In this document: positions 1-12,976 of the stretch, piece after piece
How the letters are laid out: the number at the start of each line of letters is the position of its first letter
How positions within the stretch are numbered: position 1 is the first letter of the stretch
Origin: Cerrena zonata
Lineage: Eukaryota > Basidiomycota > Agaricomycetes > Polyporales > Cerrenaceae
DNA length: 64,000 nt
Direction of reading: 5' to 3'
NCBI GenBank assembly: GCA_038087015.1
Contig: JASBNA010000020.1
Span: 310,001 to 374,000 of the forward strand
Made by a program: the position numbers and the translations under genes
The notes under the pieces: model-generated
Told to the model about the DNA's origin: nothing
The model's input: the letters and a program-made list of their open reading frames with translations, nothing else
Database searches by the model: none

Positions 1-289
1 CAGAATGGGTAGGAGGGAGGGTGGCGGATCGATGAACGGTCGGGCGAGACGAAGTAAAGGCAGACGAACTGTTATGTCGGGATGGAGATCCCGCATGTCC
101 TGCATCTCGTTGGGAATGGTGACGTGTGACCGTTGCCGACGGCGGTGGGAGGGTAGAAGGAGCTCGAGGTACGAATGGGCTATCGTACTCTCTTGCGTAG
201 TGTGCTTGGCGATAGACCCATTTCTGGACTCGTTCTTGAGTCTTCATATAGCGGTCAAACCCTTCTTGGGAAAAGTCGTATTCCGTCAT
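1..289 (-). CDS. 5' part of a Ser/Pro-rich basidiomycete protein of unknown function (runs off the window)
   Basis: An open frame on the minus strand starts at an ATG at 289-287 and stays open to the first base, giving 96 codons with no stop and no obvious splice donor. It begins MTEYDFSQEGFDRYMKTQ and goes on with a Trp/Tyr-containing stretch (WVYRQAHYA), then a low-complexity region rich in Pro, Ser, Thr and His. Openings of the type MTEYD(Y/F)S..... recur in Agaricomycete hypothetical proteins, which I recall but could not check. A CATATAAG box about 65 bp upstream fits a promoter. The plus-strand ORF over the same bases is its shadow. No enzymatic motif is visible and the rest of the protein is outside the window. 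Confidence 0.6.
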   Translation of the reverse strand, partial: MTEYDFSQEGFDRYMKTQERVQKWVYRQAHYAREYDSPFVPRAPSTLPPPSATVTRHHSQRDAGHAGSPSRHNSSSAFTSSRPTVHRSATLPPTHS

Positions 290-350
290 GGCAGCAAAGT
301 AGGATGTGAAGTGCGAGTGTTGGGATGGTGAACGGGTAGAGAGACTTGTA

Positions 351-358
351 CTTATATG
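351..358 (-). promoter_or_regulatory. TATA-like box of the gene at 1-289
   Basis: CATATAAG on the minus strand, 62-69 bp before the ATG at 289, a usual distance for a basidiomycete core promoter with a 30-40 nt leader. Confidence 0.4.
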
Positions 359-3300
359 AGTCGAGTCGTCAAGGGTCCAGGATACCAGAACAATGTGGAC
401 TTCAGGGAACTACCAGGGTTGTCTATGAAAGTCTATAAAAGAGGAGTAAGCGGTGTCGGAAGGCGGCTGGGATATTAGCGGCTGAGTACAGAGTATTAGC
501 AGCGAAGTGGTATATATGAAAGAGTCTGTCTGTCAAGCTGGTGCACCGTGGCAGGTGCGTGCAGCGCACGAGAGGTTCCGTTGCCTCAAGGCGAAGGTTA
601 GCGTATGAAGAACATTCAAAGCGTCTTTACTGGGAAGGTGGTGTGGGGCAGTCGGTGATTGCCGCCCTACCGAAAGCAGCGATCTTATGTCTTTTGTCTC
701 ATCCAAGATGATCATCTTTCATTCAATGTGGTAACCAAATCAGTCATTCTCTACTGACCCTGCACAACTTATTGTTCCTTGTAAGTTCCTCAACTAGATA
801 TAGGGCCCAACTTTTGTTCTTCCCCCGCTTTCCCTATCAAGGTACAAATGACCACGACATGTCACTAGTTCTACCTACCCCACCCTTCAATTCTCCACCG
901 CCTAGAATGTTCTCAGAGCGTTCCGATAGACGTACCATTACTGCAGAAGAAAGTGTAACAGAATCCATCTCTGCGTCTACAAGGACAGAACTGCTGCGCT
1001 ACCTCGTCGTGGTAGGTCACGATCATGATCAGTTGACTATCGCCTTGTCTCGAACTTCCAGGGCCAAGTGTCGCTCACGACGATTATTTCAGCTCAGTTC
1101 TCATGACCTTGTGAAACGGGAAACTGGCGCTGCCTCACTTCCCCAGCCTTGTCAACCTCCGGACTTCCTGATCCATATCTAGGTGATCTTCGCTCGATCC
1201 AGTCTACTCGATTTTCGATGCAGAGTTTTTAACAGGTTACCGCCACGTTTTCGACATTTATTACAGCTATCACCGGTGTCGTAAAATACTGCAGTTCAGT
1301 GACAGGTCCTGCTATCTTAGAAGACGGAGATGAGCATCGTCTGGAGGGATAACACAGTTGCCTTCGTATAGAGATGTCAGGTGTCCTCTACATCGCTTCA
1401 AAATTCGAAAGCCGAGGAACGATGAAGATCACTGGTGAGGTATTTGCCTCGGTCAGAACTTGTACGCTCATACAGGTTTGACACCCGAATAATCCCAACA
1501 GGCGCGAAGATAGCTCCTCCATCGGATCTTTAGAAACCTCCCCAACTTCATTTCGAACTTCTATCACAAGTCGTATTACCCCCAAACGCAAAGTGGCAAA
1601 AGGTCAATGTTCAGACTTCTAACTTCTTGTTCACATGGGCTCCAACCATGTGGACGTCGGATTACATAGTGAGGTCTGCAAGATTTCATTCGTAGTACAC
1701 CACTGATTTCTCGTTATATTTATTCTAACTTCTCGGGTCTCATGTTCTGGGTAAACCTGTCATTACAGGTTGAAATCTAACACACACAGCAATTTCCTCG
1801 TCTATAGATAGAAATCGGACCGTTGAGATTCTGTGCGGCTAAGCTGCGCACCTCGAACAAATGTGGCTATGAACCCATGTTCCATGGTGGCCGTTGTATG
1901 TGAGGGGCTGTAAAGTTCGGATGGTATGTTTAGCTTCCAGATACAATAACATCCAAACAAGTATATATTGCAACTGATGTATTCTTCGCCTTCACCGTCG
2001 CAACAAATCTTCTAACCTCGTACTTCTCGGTTCTCAGGTCTTCTTTCTTAGGGTGCCCCAGTCTTATTTTCCGTTGTTTGCAGATAGTTCCATTCGGCTC
2101 CCCGGAATTCTCTTATTTGAGATGAACGCTCAAGCTGGTGATCAAGACCGCACAATCTTCATTAACGGGCATTCATGGCTCATTCCGTCTTCTTTGAAGC
2201 TCCCTCTTCTGGTCTTGTCCCATCCTGACAACTTCACGGTGTTACTGCGCATCTCAAAAAGATCTTTCTTGGGGCCATAGACGGGCCAGGGCTTTTGTTC
2301 AAGGAACCCACCGTCATCCATTTAAAATAGCGTAACATTTTGCCACAGCATCACCATGGCGCATAACTCTATCAATGCGACAAAAACGTTATATTTATCA
2401 CCGTTACCTTCTGAAGCCACAGTGCTGGGACTATGACAGATGCTGCGAATGCTGGACCTTCCATATTCCGTGGCTCCTACTTCTCTGACAATTGGTCTCA
2501 CCCCTGAGAGGGCTTCCTTCCACACCCGCGTGTCATTTGAAACTGAAGCAAATGACATCGTGAGCTTGTCCAACAGACGCTTGCTTTTGAATACATTCCA
2601 ACCTTCCTAATCTCACCTCTCCGGCCAGGTGTGTTACATATCGCTGAGACGCGTCTCTGCTCAATCAAATGATCTATGCGTACTGATAATCCCGATGTCA
2701 TTAACGCGTATCCTGCAGTCAAGAGTTTGATGTCATCGTGTGGATAACTCGTTCGATGATATCAGAGTTGGGTCACGATGATCAGTCCAAGAGCATGAGG
2801 CTCCTCGGGATTCACAATTATAATAGGTGCGCCTTCCATGTACTGCGCTCGGTTGGGTTGTAGATTGTTTTCATGCTCCAGAGTTTGATTTCAACGGGAC
2901 ATCGTGGTTGTTTGCGGGGAAGGAAGGACTCTATTTGATGAGTTCATTTCTTGTCGTCGGATGGGTGTGTATTCTTCAGTTCGTTCATCTGATCAAGCCT
3001 TCGCTTTCCCCAAATTTCTTATAGGGTCAAGGGGTAACATCGAAGTACGCATTCCAACTCCACTGCGCTTACTATCTTAGTAGGATATCTGACACATTTG
3101 TTGGAGTAGTTAGGCATTCCGAGTCCTTTAATCGATATTTCCTCTCGGCAAGACGAGTTAGTTTACGTCTTTCGAAGATCCTTTGCGACTTCGGATTGTC
3201 AGGCGAAAGCGGTGTGTTGATCACACGTTTTCCGGGGAGGCTGACGCTCCAAGTGTTCTTACCATTACAGCTGTTAGGTACCCCACACTGTCGAATCGTC

Positions 3301-3741
3301 ATTCAACTTGAATGCCGTCACTGTTCAGGGACTGGAAGCTTCATAGCAACCTTCTGGGGTAGTTGTACTAGACTTGCGATCGATACCCAAATATGTACAA
3401 TAATAAATTGTAGTGTTGTTGATCGCGTCGGCGATCTCGATTTACTCTGACTCACGCAATTGCACCCTGTGCTTGTCCAAATACAAGACCCTATACTACT
3501 AGATGTTGGTTTATCTGCACAGTCCCCAAGATATCCATAACAGCGCAAGCAGATCACACACTGGCTGGGTAAATTAGTTTCTTACACACCGGCGTTTCCA
3601 AATAAACCTAAATGGGTCTTATACAGCCTCGTGTGCTTTCTAAGTCTTTCCAACCTCATTGTCGTGCCTCTTCACAGTCCTTACATTTAAGCACTTACCT
3701 TTCATCATATATCCATCGCAGAATTATCTGCTCACTGAACT
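359..3741. other. 3.4-kb gene-poor stretch
   Basis: No gene could be supported. The most gene-like piece is an ATG at 859 followed by a Pro/Ser-rich frame to a possible donor at 1009 and acceptor near 1061, which would give about 65 residues. It matches nothing I recognise. Other ORFs (for example 2053-2280 and 2827-3024) are short, carry no motif and lack consistent splice sites. Confidence 0.5.
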
Positions 3742-5055
3742 ATGAACGATGATCTCCCACCGCTCGTCGCTCGACCTGATGACCATGGATTCCCGACAGG
3801 ATTTGGCGGCATGCCCCCCAGTGACGCCTGGCCTCAAACTTGGCCTCCTCAACAAATGATGGGCTCACCATTCGGAGTCTCTCCGTCGGAATTCTCTGCT
3901 GTTGCAAGTCAATGGCCCACCGGAGGTAGCATGGGGTACGTTCCTATGATGGGTCCTCAACCAGGCGCATTCGGACAAATACAACCATCATTTGCACCGT
4001 CACCTACACCAGCTATGACAGCTGGCTGGGGCGCACCTATAGGTGCAATGCCAAATGCACCCGTTCATGCTCCCCCAATCGCAATGGGGACGTTATTCGG
4101 TCCCCCACCAACACAGCCAACTCACGAAGACGACTGGGTTGAAGTTGCTGATCACAGGCCCGATTGGGAATCGTCCTGGCCTCAAGGCGGTCTCCCGACG
4201 CAGTCGGGTCGATTAGCTCCTCGACCCTTGTCGCGGGCGACATCACGGACGTCTCATACATCCCGACGACTTGCAGCTAGTACCTCACATTCTGCTAATA
4301 CTAGTCCTGGGTCAAGTCATAGTGCTATGTTGAGGCGGTACAATGAGAAGATGTATGAGGATGAGAAAAGACCGCCAAGAGAGTGGCGCGCAGATTTCTC
4401 TATGACGAAGCCGTCACCGCTAGTATCTGCTTTAGGGATGTTATTATCTCCTGCCTTGGGAAGACAAGGTTCGATTAGGCGAAGATGTATGTATTCATAA
4501 TGTCTCTAGGAGGTTTAGACATCGTTACTCATCAATCCTCCAGCGTCCAGTACTTCTAATTCTCAGAAGGTTGACCTACACCCTTACATTCGCTATAACA
4601 GCAGCCAACCTCATATGTATCTCGATCTTCGCTGCAATCCAGCTGACATCGACTTCCGAGCTCTAGGTCGCCGAATCAACGCGTGGGATCTCACTCGCTT
4701 CGCTTGCGAGCCTCCTTTGAACCGGATCGAACTCTGGAATCCTTATTACCCTTGGCTTATCGAAGTGGAAACCCAAAATCCTACGGGAATCACCTTACAC
4801 GAGTTGTTTGGTGCGATATGGGGTTCGATGATGATCCCGATAACACAGGAAGACTACTATAACACCGAAATGAACGAAACGACACGCAGTCGTATCGCGT
4901 TAGCGTTCAATCAGAGGGTAGCCACCAATATGGAGGAGAGGAATCATGGTGTCAGGCGGGTAGACTTTTTGATGGAACGTGTATTGTTGGAAGGTTTCGC
5001 CAAGGGGAAGGATAGTAGTCAGTGGGAAATGAAGATCAAGAAGATACCTGAATGA
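3742..5055 (+). CDS. DUF6699 domain protein
   Basis: Two exons, 3742-4486 and 4544-5055, are joined by a 57-bp intron (GTATGT donor, CTCCAG acceptor, phase 1), giving 418 residues. Residues 1-150 are low complexity, rich in Pro, Gly, Met and Gln. A basic linker follows that contains the RPPREWRADFS segment shared by this family. The DUF6699 domain lies at about 260-410: LHPYIRYN, then YLDLR, WNPYYPWLIEVE, GITLHELFGAIW, and a C-terminal HGVRRVDFL segment before FAKG. The family is confined to basidiomycetes and has no known biochemical role. The ATG at 3742 was chosen because the CT/A-rich leader just before it has no in-frame ATG. Four further DUF6699-type genes lie in this window. Confidence 0.88.
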
Positions 5056-5657
5056 TAGTCTCTGTGAGTCTTCCCGATGCCATTGATTTACCATGTCCCC
5101 TATTCTTGGATGGGGCGACTTTATGTTTCCATATCCTTGTTTCCCTCTGTTGTATCACTCCCTCTTGAACCGATCAGTCATGTCTTAACTTGCACTGTTT
5201 ATCGTCTGTATGCTATTTAATCTTTGGCATGTTATCTGTACTATTAAGCACGTTGCACTCTGTATTTATATCAACACACAATGCATTATCAAATAGAACC
5301 TGTTACATCTTCCACCCACAACGTACAACACTTCACGGTCCCGATAAGCAACAATACAGTTCATGTTAGCATGTATTGAACTGAGACAAGGACCATCTGG
5401 ATCTGCCCCTTCATTATACGCCACCTCCATTGTTCTCAAAACCTAACCCATAGCGCATGATAGAAATCGGGCATATTATTACGACTGCTGATCCGGGTGA
5501 AGAAACACTGGTTCACTAGAACCAAATCCGTATAGTATAACCCAATTAACACACATGTCCACAGACTACGAAAGGTAACTAACTATGGCGGGTAAAAAAC
5601 AAGCCAACAATTAAGAACAATGGCTTCACAAACCAATCAGGAGCGTACATATGGTTC
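5056..5657. other. Intergenic between convergent genes
   Basis: A 600-bp stretch between the 3' ends of the DUF6699 gene and the minus-strand LNP1 gene. It is AT-rich 3' UTR-like sequence with no supportable ORF. Confidence 0.5.
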
Positions 5658-7073
5658 CTATGAATCGATATCCATAGCACTGACGCTCTCTGAAGGGAGC
5701 TCCTGATTCATGTCGCCTTCTTGTGGTCGCCGTTCTGGTGTGGTGCGTCCCTCCGAACTTGACGCGCTAATAGACTGGCCATTGGCTGAAGGCGCAGGTA
5801 CACGCGGAGGAGACTGGGAGGACCTGCCTGACGACGCACGTGCTGCGCGAATTGCTCGAACAGAAGGGTTGAATTGGCCACATTTAGGACAGACGTATTC
5901 TGCGAGAAGATGTCAGCAAAAACCGAACTCTATATGAAACAGTAACGATCAAATGGGGGTTCATCCCGAAGGCATTTGCAAAGCTAAGAGAGCAGAAGAG
6001 CAGACTCTCCCCCATTGGAACAACACAACAGGAAAAAGACACTTACGCGCGTCTTCCCATTGGCTCTCTTTGACTAGCCCATTGTGAGCGAAACATTTCT
6101 GGCAGATCAACGCGTATCGAGACGCTGCAGAGCTCACAGATGACGAGTCATCATCGCCCAAAATGGCGTCTGCTAACTTGTCGTACCATTGTTTACGAGG
6201 TGGTGGCAACGGTCTTTGCGGAGAAGCTAAGGAAAAATGAATGTCAATCACAACGTACACATGAGACTTGTCAACCACATACGCGAAAGATGATGTTGGA
6301 GATTTGGTGAAACTGGTTTAGGTGTCTGAGGATTTGAGGAAATCCCTTGCGGTTGATTTGGTGGACGTTGCGGGGTTGCAGGGGCAGTAACAGGAGCCAT
6401 TTGTTGAGGCTGCATAACGCGGTTGCGCATAGGGGTTCCAGGCCCCGGCGTTTCATCATATCGCTCAAGAAGGTTACGAGTAGTGTAGTAATTCGTAGCC
6501 TTCTTTATTTGTTCGATCTTCTCTCGTTGCTGTTTTCGCAGTGATACGAGTTGCTTCTCTGTATAAAATGACGTGTCTATCAATACGACTGTGAAACGTG
6601 GGGGAACAAAGAGGTACCTTCTGCATTACCGATCCGGGTGTACCATATTTGTACTATGCGTCTGATAAATAAAATTCTGACAGGCTGTTAGAGGAGTAGT
6701 TAGGCCTGTAAGATTGAGCGCGACGTACACAACAGGTCCCATGAAGACCGGTACCCCTCGTGCGGTGCGTTCATATTGTGACCGTAGGTGTTGATTTGTG
6801 AGCTTGGGTAGCCAATCCGTGTACCACAGACTAACGTATGCTCCCCATAGCGCGATAGCATAGATAGAGAAAAGGAGTGTGGAGCGTCTTTCTCGAAGTC
6901 GTATTTCCGAGAGATGCGTTTGTCGTTTCTGAATATCAATTGCTAACAAAGCAAGGACTTGTTCGTAGTCCTCGGGTTGGTTCTATATGTTGAAATGTTC
7001 AGCTTTCGATAATCAATATAACACATTCTGATAGACACCTTACTTTTGAAAACCACCTGCTAAAGAGACCCAT
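5658..7073 (-). CDS. LNP1: Lunapark, ER three-way-junction protein
   Basis: Six exons on the minus strand (7073-7044, 6982-6729, 6676-6618, 6558-6283, 6226-6047, 5899-5658) with GT-AG introns of 61, 52, 59, 56 and 147 bp give 346 residues. The start MGLFSRWFSK is the Lunapark signature; Gly2 is the residue myristoylated in animal Lunaparks. Next come a short coiled segment (about 20-45), two hydrophobic membrane segments (about 45-70 and 85-105), a basic coiled coil ending NYYTTRNLLERYDE, a Pro-rich linker, and the C-terminal zinc ribbon with pairs CQKC and CPKC in the context YVCPKCGQFNPS. Lunapark sits at ER tubule junctions and, by family knowledge, stabilises them against atlastin/Sey1 activity. 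The Ser-rich tail after the ribbon is not conserved. Confidence 0.93.
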
Positions 7074-8153
7074 TCTGAAGTAGAAGAAAGATGATGGAAG
7101 TTACAGTTTGAATGCGAATTGGACGTACTAGTAAGACCACGCGCAGAGGTGGCCTGCTACGTCACGCGTCACACGGCCACGTGATCGGTATGAACTGAAC
7201 CATCCTCGAGTCTCTTGAGCAGGCTTGAAGCTAGTCTGCTTTGCATCGACTGACATCAACACAAGCCTACGTTGCAAGAGAAACTGCTCTTAGCTCATTA
7301 AATGTATATTGAGAGCAATCATATCATTATTGAATTCGGAGAGTGGGATAGAGACGCATGTCCGTTCATTTTTGATCAACATTGTACACAAAGCTGTAAT
7401 TTGATATACTTACAAGCCCTGTTTCCAAAAACGACGTAAGAAGTAGCTATCTCGTACTACAACGAACCACGGACCCAAACGTCTGACTCTCAAGCTAGAG
7501 TCGGGTGCATCTAATCTTATCAATACCGATCGATCGAGAATATTCTGCGAGTCTTTCACTTTGCTTGCAATGGTCTGTAGGTCGAACCCGCCTCTCACAG
7601 TGATTGTATTCTTCCATTTGATTCACGGCGTAAATCAGAATGAAACTTTTTTTTTTGCGATTTCTCCCAAAATTTCCGATGCTCGGATAGGAAATGCTCA
7701 CGCTCGTCTTCATTACGTAAGTACCTCGATCGCACATGCCATTGATCGGATCCGAACCGTCTGCACAGCATGAGTGGCGAGCATGAAATATTGACCTACC
7801 GATTCTTGAAAACGCGGAGGTATTGCCAGATCGTTATTCTTGAACTTCTACCACTCACCACGGTGAATACTTTCTCTGCTCGAAGCTGCACGTTCAATTT
7901 GCCAGCCACCAGAATGGAGTCATGCTCTGCTGACGACAAGGATAATCATGTTTTCCTCCTGGTGGAGTCATAGCGATGACATCTGATAAAAGCTGCTTGA
8001 TGTAATGGATAGGCTACTGTGAAGATCTGGCACTCGTTCCATTCTTGTGAAGGACTATCCAACAGGAAGCTCGTGAGTCTTCCGTTCCCAATGTCGTATA
8101 ATAAATACTGACGGCCAACTGACGGTCACGGAATGTCAAGGTGGCGGTACGAA
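7074..8153. other. Intergenic, divergent promoter region of LNP1 and the RidA gene
   Basis: About 1.1 kb. It contains a CACGTG E-box-like palindrome near 7178-7183 in a GC-rich patch and a run of nine T near 7647. Short ORFs on both strands at 7410-7970 show no family motif and no consistent splicing, so no gene is called. Confidence 0.45.
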
Positions 8154-8546
8154 ATGACGACAAAGGTCCAGACAGATAACCCATATGAGAAGCTGTGGGG
8201 CTACTCCCGTGCGACTCGCCGTGGTCAATTTATCTTCGTTTCTGGAACAACAGCAGTGGACTTGGCCACCGGTGTTGTTCCGTCTGGCTTATCTGCTTAT
8301 GATCAAGCCAAACGGATTTTTGCAGAGATCTGCAAGGCCGTAGAGGCCCTCGGGGGAAGCAAAGAGGATGTGACGAGAGTGAGGATGTTCGTTACCGAGG
8401 CCGATGATTTTCCAGATGTCGGGCGTGCGTTGAAAGAGGTCTTTGGGGAGGTCGGACCAGCCGCTACTGGCATCATTGGTGCTCATTTCGTGTCTGCGGA
8501 TATGAAAGTAGAGATTGAAGCCGATGCTGTGGTACTGCCTTGGTGA
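8154..8546 (+). CDS. RidA-family (YjgF/YER057c/UK114) protein
   Basis: A single-exon frame of 130 residues from the ATG at 8154. An in-frame ATG at 8133 would add MSRWRYE, which is not typical of the family. The fold signature is visible: NPYEKLWGYSRATRRGQ, FVSGTTAVDLATG, AKRIFAEICKAVEALGGSKEDVTRVRMF, and the C-terminal VEIEADAVVLPW. The RidA superfamily deaminates reactive enamine/imine intermediates made by PLP enzymes. This member is of the RutC/YjgH-like type with an N-terminal NPYE, and it lacks the exact RidA Arg105 context, so the substrate is unknown. Length is normal and no intron is needed. Cytosolic location is inferred from the absence of a targeting peptide. Confidence 0.85.
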   Translation: MTTKVQTDNPYEKLWGYSRATRRGQFIFVSGTTAVDLATGVVPSGLSAYDQAKRIFAEICKAVEALGGSKEDVTRVRMFVTEADDFPDVGRALKEVFGEVGPAATGIIGAHFVSADMKVEIEADAVVLPW

Positions 8547-8621
8547 GTCTTTTTCGCTGTTCACAACCCCAAACCGGTATCATGAACAACGTTGATCCAT
8601 ATCGTTGAGTAGAGCCTCGAA

Positions 8622-8640
8622 CGTATTTTTTAAAAATACG
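8622..8640. repeat. Perfect AT-rich palindrome
   Basis: CGTATTTTT and AAAAATACG flank a single T. GAGTA at 8607 and TACTC at 8645 can extend the stem imperfectly. It lies 76 bp past the RidA stop codon and could fold in RNA or be the centre of a small mobile-element relic. Confidence 0.5.
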
Positions 8641-11423
8641 GTATTACTCGACTCCGGTGGAAAGTATGAAAAGAACATCGTTAGTTTGGCATCCCGGCAG
8701 TTTATTATTCATTTCTCAGTAGAGGGTGAAGCCAATATGTTGGGGATCAAATATTAGTCCTGGTAAGTCACTTGCGGAAGACCTTGTTTCTCGGTGTGGT
8801 GAAATTTTAGCGTCCCTGCGTCCAATTGTCAAACGCTCAGTTCAGATGTTGTATTACTTTTGACGGGGATTTCTCACCAGGTTTTTTTCTTTCTATCCAC
8901 CGATGGCATCCTCTGTAATTGTTGGTTTACCATAGCAACTGCTCAAGATATCTTATCGTATTGAGTCGTTCCAGTCTATCAGGGGTACCAGGTTCTAGTC
9001 CGTAAGAGGTCCATCTCTCATACTCTGGTAAGTCGGTTCATGTGCTACGACAATATCGCTGTGCTTAAACATGAACTTCTAGACTTTCCTAAAAGGCCCC
9101 CTTCTTCCTGCCAGCCACTACGAGCTAGGGCGCGCATCACGCGCCACCAGTCACCCTTTTTATCCTGCGGACAGTATTCTTTTGGATGGTTGCCCCGAAA
9201 TACCATATGCTGCAGCGGCGCGAAAGGTCGGAAATGAAATCAGCGCCCTGGCCGATATGCCTAGCCATCTCTCTCTCTCTTGGTGCACACCGGGACGTCT
9301 TACCCAAGGTTCTTACGGGTTGTCCCCTCGTCGCCATGGATTTGAATAATTCAATCTGCGGAATGAAATCCTAACCTTGCTGCTCGATAAACAAGGTGTG
9401 CCAGAAAACAAGGTGTTATGCAAACTCTCGGCGGAGACCTGGAAATGACACATTAGAGACTTTTTTGAACCGCATTTTCATACACGTGCCGGGGTCTGAT
9501 TGTGCCGGGGAGCGGAAAAAAGGTATAGTCGGACCTTCCTGAACAGGTGTGGGCGTATGTAATTCTGAACTCTGTTCGATAGGGTGACACCGTAAGTCAC
9601 GGACGATCAATCTGTCACTCACTCTTTCCGAAAGGATGTATCGCATTCCCTTGCGAAGGTCTAGTGGTGATCTATCTCTTGATAGTCGCAGACACAGATT
9701 CTTCGTGGTGTAGTATCCAGGGGACTCCAACAAGAAGTATCATCTTGCGGATCAACGACCGGAATGCGGTGAGAATACGAGTTCACAACGAGGTAGGTCT
9801 TCAAAGTACAAGAACCTACTCATCTGGCTTCATTGAACACCAACGAAGGCAGGAAGGCGTTTCCTTCTTCGGGACAACCACAATCTAAACCTTGTCATGT
9901 GCAGATTCTCTGGTCTTCTCGCTGACGTTATCAGGCTATAATGGCATTTCGACAGGACGGGGACCTTCTACACATGGCCCCAAACCCACAAGGTTTGGAG
10001 TTTCGACTTGGAAACGTTACCGAGGTATGTCATCTTACTATGTTAGCTGCATTCAAAAGTGCAGTATTTGGTGACAGAAACTGAACCTTATACGTTCCAA
10101 TCTCGGCCGCGATAACGACCTTCTAATGATCTTAGGACGGAAAGATCAGCCGCTCTATGTTTGCTAGCCTCGCGCTGATCATATCACGAATACAACGATT
10201 CCCCTTTCAACCTCACTCAGATTCACATTCCTTTCGTTGTCCTGGTATCCGCAGACCGCAACAGCTCTCTACGCCAATTAACGAAAACAAGAGCTTGTGA
10301 ATGGAACGGACCCGACATCGTGCTTTGCTTCCTCAGCTGTCCTAAACTCCAGGATTTTCGGTGCCGACAGCCGTTTACCATTCAATTAAGTATGTATGTG
10401 GCGGATTGTTGTGGCGTCGGAGGAGCAGCGTATGTAATCCCTAGCTCAAGCCGCCGCTAGAGAAACTTGCATAGAGGGCAATCCGTCTACGATGTGGATG
10501 AAGGTAAAACTTAGCGAGAGTGATGGCATGCTTCGCTTCTTACGTTCGTAAGCTGTACTTATTTTTCGCGGCTCTTCTCGACTCATATCATGACGACTGG
10601 TCCGCTTTAGGCTAAGAAGACTTTGAGATCATGATGTCGTTATTCGGATGCACGCTCGCTATCTTGGCTCTCCGTTTGCCTCAGTTCTGAGTTCAAATTA
10701 TTAACCGTACTCGAGTCATGAAAAAGTTGGTCAATTTGGAGTGAAATAGTTTGAGAAAGGGGACAATATTTCCATTGGTAAAGAAGGCTGCATAGCGCTG
10801 CGTACAACTGCCGGAACGCCCATGCCGGAATAGGTTGGGAATTTACGTGAAAAGACACGTTCTCATGATATGCCATGCAGGTCTACGTCGGTGCTAAGAA
10901 TCAGCGAAATTATTTTTTGTAGCCCTCCAACCTGCTCATCACATCCGCTTTTCTTTCAATGTGTGGAACGCTGTCGCAAACCACTACCACAATGTCTGAG
11001 ATCTTCATTAGTGACAAACATAGGCCAAACAACTGTTGTCTGATCAGGGCAATGTTGCACCAAATGAAATGCCCCAATTTAGGCGGTTCACGGAAGCATT
11101 TTAGGTAGACAGATGACCGCTCGGCATGAGAATACCATTGCTCCGGACCCGGATTGCTTTATTCTTCCTCTCATGACGATCTTTGATGAGATTCAGGACC
11201 GGGAATTCCCCCCGCGTGCTTTCAGCTTTGACCAAGAGGGGTCAAGCCCTCCGTTAAGATTCACACCACCCATGAGTTGATATCTATAAACGAAGGTATA
11301 AATCGTTTGGTAATCTCCCATACGTCTCCGTTTGCGACACCCTTCCCTCCCCCCTGTGTCAGATCACCTTGTCCTCGCGTTGTAGGCATTCCTTCACTTC
11401 AGTCCGATATAGAACTATAGGAC
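8641..11423. other. 2.8-kb gene-poor stretch
   Basis: Only short ORFs without recognisable motifs on either strand (for example 9416-9733 minus, 9664-9888 plus and 10640-10876 minus). TATAAA-like words at 11286 and 11298 may belong to the promoter of the downstream HMG-box gene. Confidence 0.45.
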
Positions 11424-12976
11424 ATGCCTGTCGAACGCACGCGAGGCTCGAAGCGTCAAAATGACGGTAAGATACTTGAAGATCATCTTGCGAAGCCCAC
11501 TGACGACCATCACGCTGCAGGCGTAGAGTTGACTTGGACAGCGTCGATTGACGCGTCAAAGGCTCAGAACATTGCGTTCGCCCCCAATGTCACACCGGGG
11601 ACCTTCAACGACCCTCCTTCGCCTGTTGATCATCCTCTAGAATCAATGCTTTTCCCCCCTACGCCCGATTCTCCATCTGGCAAGCGACAAGCGCATGGAA
11701 AGAAGAAACCTGAGAACCACATCCCTCGTCCTCCCAACGCTTTCATTCTATTCCGCTCGTCTTTTATCAACAACAAGCATGTTTCTGCTGATGTCGAGAC
11801 GAATCATAGCACACTCTCTAAGATTATCGGACTCACCTGGCATAACCTTCCCCACGAGGAGCGCCAAATCTGGCATACCAAGGCCAAGGTCGCTCTAGAG
11901 GAGCATCGGCGCAAGTACCCCCAGTATGCCTTTCGCCCGTTACACACGAAGGGCAAAGGCGGCGGGGAGAAGCGGAAAGTGAGGGAGGTGGGTCCGAAAG
12001 ACATGAAGCGTTGCGCTCGGATTGCAGAGTTGCTTGCCCAAGGTCTCAAGGGCGATGAGTTGAACGATGCGATCGCAGAGTTCGATCGTAATCATGTCCC
12101 CGAGATCGTGACCAGATTCGAAGCTCCCATCACTGCGCGGACATACCGACGTTCATCTTCAGCGCCCATCCCCGACACCGAACATTCGAAGCCAGCGTTC
12201 CTGAAAACGTCGTCCTCCAAGGCACGCGCTTCGAGTACGGAACCGGGGGCACCAACACAGGACACTTACTCTGACTACGAGAGCCCAAGTCCGTCACAAT
12301 GCGAGACGGAAGTCAACGACTACCAAATCGACTCACCTATTTCACCCGTTGCTACATCTCCACCGTATTCACTCCCTGAAACCAACCCCTCTTTTGTAAG
12401 TTGTTGCATATTGTGTATGTCATTGACTCAGCTGATCGATCGGCGCCGCCGCCGCAGGATTTCCACTCTTTCTCTTTCAACACCACAGCATCCCCCGCAC
12501 CCTTTGAATCTTTCGACCCGCTCTTCAACAATTCCCAAGAAAGCGTCTACGAGGTTTTCAATACTCACAGCAGCAACACCTCCTGCTCACCTTACACCGA
12601 CTCATTCGCCTCATCAACCATGACGGTGGACACATCCTTCTTCAACACCTGCGCCTCGTCTTCGCCGTTTTCTAGCATGCCGAGTACTCCTCAGACTTAC
12701 CCGCACATGCAAAGCCCGTCAATACCTCCGATGGGTTCGGAGGTCATGTCGATGCCCATGGGATTCGATCATTCATTCGAGTTCCTGACGGATCTATCGA
12801 CCTACGGCGCAGACGTGGCACCCTGCATGTCAACAACCCCGCCGACATATGCCTCGAGCTACGATCTAGACCCTAAATCCGATTTCTCGTCTTTTTACAA
12901 CAAGACTGACTTCGTGTCTATGGATCCGGCTTTCACATCGACATATCTCGCGCCAGCCCCTGCATTTAGGATGTAG
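11424..12976 (+). CDS. HMG-box (MATA_HMG type) transcription factor
   Basis: Two exons, 11424-12395 and 12458-12976, with a 62-bp phase-0 intron (GTAAGT...CCGCAG) give 496 residues. The HMG box covers about 95-170: IPRPPNAFILFRSSF, NHSTLSKIIGLTW, LPHEERQIWHTKAK, EEHRRKYPQYAFRP. It is followed by a basic KGKGGGEKRKVRE stretch that could serve as a nuclear signal. A helix near 190-220 (MKRCARIAELLAQGLKG) recurs in the HMG gene at the right end of the window. The C-terminal half is Ser/Thr/Pro-rich, as in fungal activators. MATA_HMG proteins bind minor-groove sites and act in mating or development, but the specific target here is unknown. Confidence 0.9.

Noticed and set aside
11424..12976. Idea that the HMG gene marks a mating-type locus
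   Set aside because: No homeodomain pair, mitochondrial intermediate peptidase, pheromone receptor or CaaX pheromone ORF was seen in the window.
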